A stretch of 64,000 bases of DNA, taken from contig CAVYZF010000019.1 of NCBI GenBank assembly GCA_963772955.1, forward strand, positions 1 through 64,000, in the 5' to 3' direction. The notes below the pieces were generated by a model that worked only from the letters and a program-made list of their open reading frames with translations, ran no database searches and was not told the DNA's origin. The DNA comes from Gp6-AA40 sp963772955. Its GTDB lineage: Bacteria; Acidobacteriota; Vicinamibacteria; Vicinamibacterales; UBA2999. Every line of letters starts with the position of its first letter. Positions within the stretch are counted from its first letter, which is position 1. The translations under genes were made by a program, and so were the position numbers. Shown in pieces: positions 58,204 to 64,000 of the stretch.

Positions 58204-58232
58204 ATAGTAGATGGCGGGATCGAGGATGTCAA
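58204..58232 (-). promoter_or_regulatory. Sigma-70 promoter of the dcw cluster (Pmra)
   Basis: TTGACA (58227-58232, perfect -35) and TACTAT (58204-58209, -10) are separated by exactly 17 bp on the minus strand. Transcription should begin near 58197, at the first MraZ box. It is the best promoter match seen in the window. The rest of 58233-58421 toward ychF shows only a small TCGCG-TTT-CGCGA hairpin (58319-58331). Confidence 0.85.
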
Positions 58233-58421
58233 CGGCAAACTCCTGATCCAGAGTGAGTTACGCCAAACTTTCGCCGGAATTTCGTGGTCGGCAAGTGGGC
58301 GTACACAGCGGATTGCGGGATCGCGTTTCGCGAACCATTGGGCCGTAGGTGATTACCGGCGCGGGAATGCGACGGTTCCTGAACACGGGACCGCAATGCT
58401 GCGTGCTAGGCTGATTGATTC

Positions 58422-59510
58422 ATGCTTCGCGCGGCCCTTATAGGCTTCCCATCCAGCGGCAAGAGCACACTGTTTCAGTTGATGACCAGCGCTCGGGACG
58501 CACCCAAGGGGAAGGGCGACGTCAACATCGGGATTTCCAGAGTGCCCGATGCCCGGCTCGATGCGCTGACGTCGATGTACAACCCGCGCAAGCGAGTTCC
58601 CGCAACGATCGAGTTCACCGACATCATTGCCCCTGCCCGTAGCGGTGCGCAGGCGCTCGTCGATGTCGCCGGGTACAAGAACGCCGATGCCCTCGTGCAC
58701 GTCGTGCGTGCGTTTCGCGATGCGAGCGTGCCGCATCCATCGGGCGCGATCGATCCCGCGCGTGACGCGCGGACGATGGAAGATGAATTACTCCTGGCCG
58801 ATCTCGGCGTCGCCGAACGTAGGGTGGAGCGCATCGAGAAAGACTTGAAGAAGGGGCGCTCGGCGGAGCTCGAACGGGAACGCGATCTGGTGCGCCGCTG
58901 CCAGGCGGCGCTCGAAGACGGCCAGCCGCTGCGTGCACTCGAACTGACGGGTGACGATCGGAAACTTCTGCGCGGCTTTCAATTTCTCTCAGCAAAACCG
59001 CTGCTGCTCGTCATCAATCTCGATGAGGGCGATCTGGCGGAAGTGGGATCCACCATCGCGAAAGCCGCCGAGAAAGTCGGTCTCACTGGCTTCCTCGCGC
59101 ACGCGGCAACGCGAGCCGTTGCCGTGTGCTCGAAGATCGAGCTCGAGATCTCGCAGCTCGAAGGCGACGATGCGAAAGCGTTCCTGTCGGACCTTGGGCT
59201 GAGCGAATCCGGCCTCGATCGCGTCATCCGCACCAGCTACGACCTTCTCGGCTACATGTCGTTCTTCACCGTCGGAGAAGACGAGTGCCGGGCCTGGTCG
59301 ATCGCCCGCGGCACGACCGCCCAGAACGCCGCCGGCGAAATTCACAGCGATATACAGCGTGGCTTCATCCGAGCGGAAGTCGTCGCTTACGACGCCCTGA
59401 TCGGGCGTGGATCGATGGCCACCTGCCGGGATCACGGCGAAGTCCGCCTCGAAGGCAAGGAATACATCGTCCAGGACGGGGACTGCATCAACTTCCGCTT
59501 TGGGACATGA
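58422..59510 (+). CDS. ychF: YchF/Obg-like ATPase with altered switch region (DUF933 C-terminus)
   Basis: A 362-residue YchF-like P-loop protein. The P-loop is GFPSSGKST (residues 8-16). The usual DxAG-L-V-x-GAS-x-G-x-GLGN switch II is replaced by FTDIIAPARSGAQALVDVAG (D67-A70), losing the G3 glycine and most of the loop. ADALVHVVRAFRDASVPHP, a coiled coil with ERERDLVRRCQAALEDGQ, VINLDEGD and the C-terminal TGS/DUF933 domain (GYMSFFTVGEDECRAWSIAR; HSDIQRGFIRAEVVAYDALI) are typical. Canonical YchF binds ATP and the ribosome; nucleotide handling here may differ. The gene is divergent from mraZ. Confidence 0.9.
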   Translation: MLRAALIGFPSSGKSTLFQLMTSARDAPKGKGDVNIGISRVPDARLDALTSMYNPRKRVPATIEFTDIIAPARSGAQALVDVAGYKNADALVHVVRAFRDASVPHPSGAIDPARDARTMEDELLLADLGVAERRVERIEKDLKKGRSAELERERDLVRRCQAALEDGQPLRALELTGDDRKLLRGFQFLSAKPLLLVINLDEGDLAEVGSTIAKAAEKVGLTGFLAHAATRAVAVCSKIELEISQLEGDDAKAFLSDLGLSESGLDRVIRTSYDLLGYMSFFTVGEDECRAWSIARGTTAQNAAGEIHSDIQRGFIRAEVVAYDALIGRGSMATCRDHGEVRLEGKEYIVQDGDCINFRFGT

Positions 59511-59597
59511 CCGTGAAAGTGCCATGACAGTCACGATTCCGGACGACGCGTCCTTGTCACAAAAAACCTTCCCGTGCTACGGTTTGGGGCCTCTACC

Positions 59598-60407
59598 ATG
59601 CCGGATCGCCCCGTGACGCGCGCCCCCGGTCTCAGCATGTTCTTCCCCGCGTATAACGACGCGGGTACCATCGCCAGTCTCGTGATCCAGGCGCAGGAAG
59701 CGATTCGCCAGCTGACCCCCGACTTCGAGGTCATCGTCGTCAACGACGGAAGCCGCGACCAGACCGGCCAGATTGCTGAGGAGCTCGCGCGCACCTATCC
59801 CAACGTCCGTGTCATTCATCACATCGGGAATCGGGGTTACGGCGGCGCGCTGAGGTCGGGTTTCGCGGCCGCGACCAAGGAACTGATCGCCTACACCGAC
59901 GGCGACGCGCAGTACGATCCGTCCGAGATCGCCGCCCTCTGGGAACGGCTCGGCGACGACGCGGACATGGTAACCGGATACAAGATCAGCCGATCGGATC
60001 CGCTGCACCGCATCATCATCGGCCGCCTCTATCACTTTACAGTCAAGATGCTCTTCGCGTTACGCGTGCGCGACGTCGATTGCGACTTCCGCCTGATGCG
60101 ACGCGAGGTCTTCGATCGCGTGAAGCTCGATCGCGACAGCGGCGTGATCTGCCTGGAGTTGATGCGCAAGGTACAGGACGCGGGCTTCCGAGTGGTAGAA
60201 GTGCCCGTGCATCACTACCACCGCACGCACGGTCGATCGCAGTTCTTCAACTTCCGTCGCATCTTCCGCACCGGTATCGACGTCCTCAAGCTCTGGATCG
60301 AACTCGTGGTACTCGGGCGTGGCAGGCAAAGCACTCCGATGCTGTTCCGCAATCCGATGGCGCAGCGGCCCTCGTCGCCGGAGTCCACTCGCGGAGTTCG
60401 ATCGTGA
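59598..60407 (+). CDS. Family-2 glycosyltransferase (dolichol-P-mannose-synthase-like)
   Basis: A 269-residue soluble GT2: LSMFFPAYNDAGTIASLV, VIVVNDGSRDQT (first Asp), RVIHHIGNRGYGGALRSG, YTDGDAQYDPSE (DxD) and DCDFRLMRREVFDRV. There are no transmembrane helices, unlike DPM/GtrB fusions. It probably transfers a sugar to a polyprenyl carrier or growing glycan. The ATG at 59598 has no strong ribosome site. It opens an operon whose next genes overlap as GTGA, GTGA and ATGA, so they should be made together. Confidence 0.9.
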   Translation: MPDRPVTRAPGLSMFFPAYNDAGTIASLVIQAQEAIRQLTPDFEVIVVNDGSRDQTGQIAEELARTYPNVRVIHHIGNRGYGGALRSGFAAATKELIAYTDGDAQYDPSEIAALWERLGDDADMVTGYKISRSDPLHRIIIGRLYHFTVKMLFALRVRDVDCDFRLMRREVFDRVKLDRDSGVICLELMRKVQDAGFRVVEVPVHHYHRTHGRSQFFNFRRIFRTGIDVLKLWIELVVLGRGRQSTPMLFRNPMAQRPSSPESTRGVRS

Positions 60408-61438
60408 GCGGGCCTCGGCCCGATTACAAGGCGTTCTACGAGGGACGCTCGGTCATGATCACGGGCGGCCTGGGCTTCATCGGAAGCAACCTGGCCCGCC
60501 AGCTCGTCGACCTCGGCGCGCGCGTGCTGCTCATCGACTCCCTGATCGGAGACTACGGCGGGAACCTCTTCAACATCGACGGGGTCGCCGATCGTCTGAA
60601 GGTGAACATCGCTGACATCCGTCAGCAGAGCACCATGAACTACCTGGTACGCGATCACGACGTGATCTTCAACCTGGCCGGGCAGGTGAGCCACATCGAC
60701 AGCATGCGTGAGCCGTACACCGATCTGGAGATCAACTGTCGCGCGCAGTTGTCGCTGCTCGAAGCGTGCCGCCACAACAACCCGACGGTCAAAGTCGTCT
60801 TCGCCGGCACCAGGCAAATCTACGGGCGCGCTGATTTTCTCCCGGTGACGGAGTCACATCTCGTGCGGCCGACCGACGTCAACGGCATCAACAAGGCTGC
60901 GGGCGAGTATTACCACCTGGTCTACAACAACGTCTTCGGCGTCCGCGCGTGCTCGCTCCGATTGACGAACGTGTACGGACCGCGACAACTGGTCAAGCAC
61001 AACCGCCAGGGTTTCATTGCCTGGTTCATCCGTCAGGCGATCGAGGATCGCGAGATCCAGATTTACGGCGACGGCGGGCAGTTACGCGACTTCGTCTTCG
61101 TCGACGATGCGGCTGACGCGTTCCTGCGCGCAGGCGCAAGCGATCGCAGCAACGGTGACGTGTTCAACGTTGGCGGCGCCGAGGCTATCTCACTTCGTGA
61201 ACTGGTGGATCTCCTGATTTCGGTGGCCGGCACCGGTAGCTATCGACTGATCGAGTGGCCGCCGGATAAAAAGGCGATCGACATCGGCGATTTCCACGCA
61301 GACTCGTCGCTCATCGAGCGGACGCTCGGATGGGTGCCGACCACGGCCCTCCGCGATGGACTGCGACGCACGGTGGACTTCTACCGCGCACACATGTCGC
61401 ACTACGTAGCCAGCGGATCGCCGGTCGCCGTGTCGTGA
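60404..61438 (+). CDS. NAD-dependent epimerase/dehydratase (extended SDR)
   Basis: A 344-residue extended SDR. The Rossmann motif GGLGFIG spans residues 21-27; NLAGQVSHIDSMREP and VYGPRQ are typical nucleotide-sugar epimerase segments. The catalytic YxxxK is replaced by N160-G-I-N-K164 in RPTDVNGINKAAGEYYHL, so the tyrosine is missing at the standard place. The GTG at 60404 overlaps the GT2 stop (GTGA), with GGAG seven bases ahead. The product is probably a modified nucleotide sugar used by the neighbouring DegT aminotransferase, but the altered active site leaves the reaction open. Confidence 0.9.
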   Translation: MSGPRPDYKAFYEGRSVMITGGLGFIGSNLARQLVDLGARVLLIDSLIGDYGGNLFNIDGVADRLKVNIADIRQQSTMNYLVRDHDVIFNLAGQVSHIDSMREPYTDLEINCRAQLSLLEACRHNNPTVKVVFAGTRQIYGRADFLPVTESHLVRPTDVNGINKAAGEYYHLVYNNVFGVRACSLRLTNVYGPRQLVKHNRQGFIAWFIRQAIEDREIQIYGDGGQLRDFVFVDDAADAFLRAGASDRSNGDVFNVGGAEAISLRELVDLLISVAGTGSYRLIEWPPDKKAIDIGDFHADSSLIERTLGWVPTTALRDGLRRTVDFYRAHMSHYVASGSPVAVS

Positions 61439-62547
61439 ACGACGCGTCTCCACTTCCTTTCACTGATCTCCGTCGCGGTGAAGACGCTGGACAGGTCGCG
61501 GCTGCGATCGCACGCGTCATCGCGGCCGGCTGGTTCGTCCTCGGCCCTGAGGTCGACGCGTTCGAGGCGGAATTCGCCTCCGCGTGCGGCGCTCGATTCG
61601 CGGTCGGAGTCGGCAACGGCACCGACGGCATCACGCTCGCGCTGCGCGCGCTCGATATCGGCCCGGGCGACGAAGTGATCGTTCCCGCGATGACCGCTGC
61701 GTTTACCGGGCTCGCGGTCGTCGCGGCCGGTGCCATCCCTCGCATCGTCGATGTCGAACCCGAAACGCTGACGATCGATCCTGCCGCCTGCGCCGACGCT
61801 GTGACGTCACGGACAAAGGCGATCGTTCCCGTGCACCTCTATGGACAGGCGGCTGACATGACCGCCATTCGCGCGATCGCCGGGCGCCACAATCTGGCGA
61901 TCGTCGAGGACTGCTGCCAGGCGCACCTTGCGACGGAGAACGGCGTTCCCGTCGGCACCCGCTCGCACGCGGGTGTGTTCAGCTTCTACCCGACGAAGAA
62001 CCTGGGAGCCATCGGTGACGGCGGCGCTGTGATCACGAGCGACGATGCCCTCGCGACGAGACTGCGGCGGTTGAGGAATGGCGGACAACGCGACAGATAT
62101 CATCACGTCGAGGCTGGCATCAACAGCCGGTTGGACGAGGTGCAGGCCGCTGTTCTGCGCGCACGGTTGCCGTTTCTCGCTGCCTGGACCGCGCGACGGC
62201 GCGCGCTCGCGGCGCAATACCGCCGTCAACTGGCCGCAGTCGTGACACCCATTCCCGAGCGAGACTCCGGCCACGTGTACCATCTCTTCCCAGTGCGTCT
62301 GAAGAAGAGAGATGAATTGAGCGCCTGTCTGAAGCAGGCCGGCATCGGGACGCTGATTCACTACCCGGTGTCGCTGTCGGCACAAGAAGCTTTCGCTGCG
62401 TACAAGCCGCCGGAATGCCCGGTCGCCTCCGTCGCCGCAGCGGAGCTCCTCTCGCTGCCGCTGCACCCGCGTCTCTCGGACGCAGACATCGCCCACGTCA
62501 CGCGGGAAATCGACGCATTCGTGAAAGGACACTCGGCGCTACAATGA
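61435..62547 (+). CDS. DegT/DnrJ/EryC1/StrS-type sugar aminotransferase
   Basis: A 370-residue PLP enzyme: GPEVDAFEAEFASACG, GVGNGTDGITLALRAL, VPAMTAAFTGLAVVAAG, VPVHLYGQAADM, VEDCCQAHLA and the PLP lysine in FSFYPTKNLGAIGDGG; GINSRLDEVQAAVLRARL completes the family pattern. It should aminate a keto-sugar nucleotide at C3 or C4, and the upstream epimerase may supply that substrate. It starts at a GTG overlapping the previous stop. Confidence 0.94.
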   Translation: MNDASPLPFTDLRRGEDAGQVAAAIARVIAAGWFVLGPEVDAFEAEFASACGARFAVGVGNGTDGITLALRALDIGPGDEVIVPAMTAAFTGLAVVAAGAIPRIVDVEPETLTIDPAACADAVTSRTKAIVPVHLYGQAADMTAIRAIAGRHNLAIVEDCCQAHLATENGVPVGTRSHAGVFSFYPTKNLGAIGDGGAVITSDDALATRLRRLRNGGQRDRYHHVEAGINSRLDEVQAAVLRARLPFLAAWTARRRALAAQYRRQLAAVVTPIPERDSGHVYHLFPVRLKKRDELSACLKQAGIGTLIHYPVSLSAQEAFAAYKPPECPVASVAAAELLSLPLHPRLSDADIAHVTREIDAFVKGHSALQ

Positions 62548-63233
62548 GGCGCATGCGCAGCAGATTCGTCGTTGCGGCCCTGCTTGTTCTTCTGGGCACC
62601 GGCTCAGCTTCCGCCCAGGTGCTCTCACTCGAGTTTCACGACGGTCGTGTAAAGCTGATTGCCGAAAACGCTCCGGTGAGCCTAATCCTCGCTGAATGGG
62701 CGCGGCTCGGCGGCACGAGAATCGTCAACGGCGAGCGTGTGCCCGGTGCACCGGTCACGCTTCAGATCGTCGATGTCCCCGAGCGCCAGGCGCTCGACAC
62801 CGTGTTGCGTGGCGCGGCCGGTTACATGGTGCTCGCGCGCGCAACGACGTCGCCGGGCGCATCGGCGTTCGACAAGATTCTCGTCCTGCCGACAACGACA
62901 CGCGCTCCCGCGGCTGCGGCGCTTCCGCAGCCGGCGCCTCAGCCGCCGCAGTTCCAGAACCGACTCGATCCGGATACCGAGCTCGATGAGCCTGGGGAGA
63001 ACCCGCAGGGACCACCGCCAGGACCATTCCCGCGAGGGCGGGTGCCGGGCGTGAACGCTCCGGTCAACGCGCCGCCACTGGATGGACCGGACGACGACGA
63101 ACCGGCGCCGAATGGTCCGCCTCCGCCAACACCCGGGAATCCGTTTGGTGTCATCCCCGGTGGTGCGCGACCAGGCACGATCAACACGCCTCCGCCGCGA
63201 AACCCGAACGACGCAGAACAGACCCCGCGGTAA
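62544..63233 (+). CDS. Secreted STN-like protein with proline-rich tail
   Basis: A 229-residue exported protein. The signal peptide (FVVAALLVLLGTGSASA) is followed by a small domain (LEFHDGRVKLIAENAPVSLI, then LAEWARLGGTRIVNGER and RQALDTVLRGAAGYMVL) resembling the STN domain of secretins and TonB receptors. The last 110 residues are Pro/Gly/Asn-rich and disordered (PQGPPPGPFPRGRVPG). No barrel or secretin pore follows, so it is a free periplasmic STN protein. The ATG overlaps the DegT stop as ATGA, tying it to the polysaccharide operon. Confidence 0.82.
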   Translation: MRRMRSRFVVAALLVLLGTGSASAQVLSLEFHDGRVKLIAENAPVSLILAEWARLGGTRIVNGERVPGAPVTLQIVDVPERQALDTVLRGAAGYMVLARATTSPGASAFDKILVLPTTTRAPAAAALPQPAPQPPQFQNRLDPDTELDEPGENPQGPPPGPFPRGRVPGVNAPVNAPPLDGPDDDEPAPNGPPPPTPGNPFGVIPGGARPGTINTPPPRNPNDAEQTPR

Positions 63234-63267
63234 CTGTCAGTACAATAGACGCAGTCCCTCTGCGTCC

Positions 63268-64000
63268 ATGTCCGACATCGACCGTTTCCGTCCCGACGAT
63301 CGCCGTGGCGTCGACACGTTGTACCGACGCACGTACGGAGCCGACGCCGCCGAAGCGATTCGTCTTCGATGGGACTGGCAGCATCGCCGAAACCCATACA
63401 ACCCGACAGGACAACCGGGTATCTGGGTCGCTCGAGAAGGCCCGACTGTCGTCGGCCAGTACCCGACGCTTCCGGTTCGTCTCTCGCTGAAGGGCATGGA
63501 GATCGACGGCGCCTGGGGAGCGGGCGCGATGATTGCGCCCGAGCGCGATCGACAGGGACTCGACGAAGCGCTCATTCGCGCATGGGATCGCAACAGCGGC
63601 GCGGTCCTCGCGTTCGGTCCATCGGAGCAGCCGCGCGGCGTCATCGATCGTCTGCATTGGCCGCCGTCACAACTCGTGCCGAGTTTCGTGAAGCCGCTCA
63701 CGCGTCGGGCTGCGCGCGTAGCGAATCTCCCGACGCCATTCAACCGGTTGATCTCCGCGGTGATCTACCCGGTCGTCCAGGTCATCTCGCGGACGCGGCC
63801 ACTGCGCGCCGAGTGCGAACCGATTCGTCGTTTCGACAACGCGTTCACCGCGTTGTGGGAGCGCCTCGCGCCCAAGTTCGATCTCGCAGTCCGGCGCGAC
63901 GCCTCCTATTTGAACTGGCGATACATCGAGCCGCCGCACGTCCGTTACTCGATCGTTGCGCTCAAACGGCAGGGCGAGGTACACGGCTACGCCGTCTATC
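63268..64000 (+). CDS. GNAT-like acyltransferase, cut by the window end
   Basis: An open frame from the ATG at 63268 to the last base (at least 244 residues, no stop), 34 bp after the STN gene. The start reads MSDIDRFRPDDRRGVDTLYR and the N-terminal half has the pattern of long GNAT proteins in exopolysaccharide clusters: IRLRWDWQHRRNPYNPTGQP, GAGAMIAPERDRQGLDEALI and, later, RRDASYLNWRYIEPP with VRYSIVALKRQGEVHGYAVY, where the second acetyltransferase core begins. It probably acylates a sugar or lipid made by this operon. The call is by pattern and the C-terminus is not visible. Confidence 0.8.
   Translation, partial: MSDIDRFRPDDRRGVDTLYRRTYGADAAEAIRLRWDWQHRRNPYNPTGQPGIWVAREGPTVVGQYPTLPVRLSLKGMEIDGAWGAGAMIAPERDRQGLDEALIRAWDRNSGAVLAFGPSEQPRGVIDRLHWPPSQLVPSFVKPLTRRAARVANLPTPFNRLISAVIYPVVQVISRTRPLRAECEPIRRFDNAFTALWERLAPKFDLAVRRDASYLNWRYIEPPHVRYSIVALKRQGEVHGYAVY

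Noticed and set aside
59511..59597. Terminator after ychF (GGACG-ACG-CGTCC followed by AAAAAA)
   Set aside because: The A-tract is on the wrong side for the plus-strand transcript and the stem is only 5 bp.

Overview
The window reads as one chromosomal segment of a high-GC Gram-negative soil bacterium, most likely Acidobacteriota of the Vicinamibacteria group (subdivision 6). This is inferred, not measured. The grounds are the Oar-type TonB-dependent receptor with a carboxypeptidase-regulatory-like N-terminus, the DUF1552/DUF1592 cytochrome pair, two-component beta-propeller kinases, a DAP-type MurE, and frequent GTG/TTG starts. I see no phage, insertion sequence, CRISPR array or rRNA.

Region 1 (1-26 kb) is accessory and mostly exported. 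It holds a 23-bp modular repeat array, a TPR protein, an ankyrin protein, the DUF1552/DUF1592 pair and an FmdB zinc ribbon. A minus-strand block follows: a TonB receptor flanked by secreted SnoaL/NTF2-like proteins (six genes, one a tandem fusion), then a LuxR-type response regulator and its propeller sensor kinase. Next come a frameshifted citrate synthase, a secreted metallo-beta-lactamase-fold hydrolase, an unknown secreted protein, a seventh SnoaL gene, an alpha/beta hydrolase and a LytS/LytTR two-component pair.

Region 2 (26-41 kb) is mainly housekeeping: a processive GT2 glycosyltransferase, larB, mutS2, dnaG-rpoD, a CAU tRNA, a frameshifted zinc-ribbon gene (CdsZ type), rnhA, a vapBC module, map, pgeF, acpS, a small unknown gene and a radical SAM protein.

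Region 3 (41.6-58.2 kb, minus strand) is a division and cell-wall (dcw) cluster in the order mraZ-rsmH-ftsL-ftsI-murE-murF-mraY-murD-ftsW-murG-murC-ftsQ-ftsA-ftsZ. It is driven by a clear sigma-70 promoter with three 10-bp-phased MraZ boxes. Most junctions overlap or lie within about 50 bp, except a 364-bp structured gap between murD and ftsW.

Region 4 (58.4-64 kb, plus strand) has a divergent YchF ATPase followed by a polysaccharide-type operon: GT2, SDR epimerase, DegT aminotransferase, secreted STN-like protein and a GNAT protein cut by the window end.

The most unusual feature is the set of intergenic word repeats. Short 6-11-bp words are reiterated with variation, usually as inverted arms around a different GC-rich core, and the word changes from locus to locus. 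REP-like palindromes also occur, one inserted in frame in mutS2 and another forming the linker of the SnoaL fusion.
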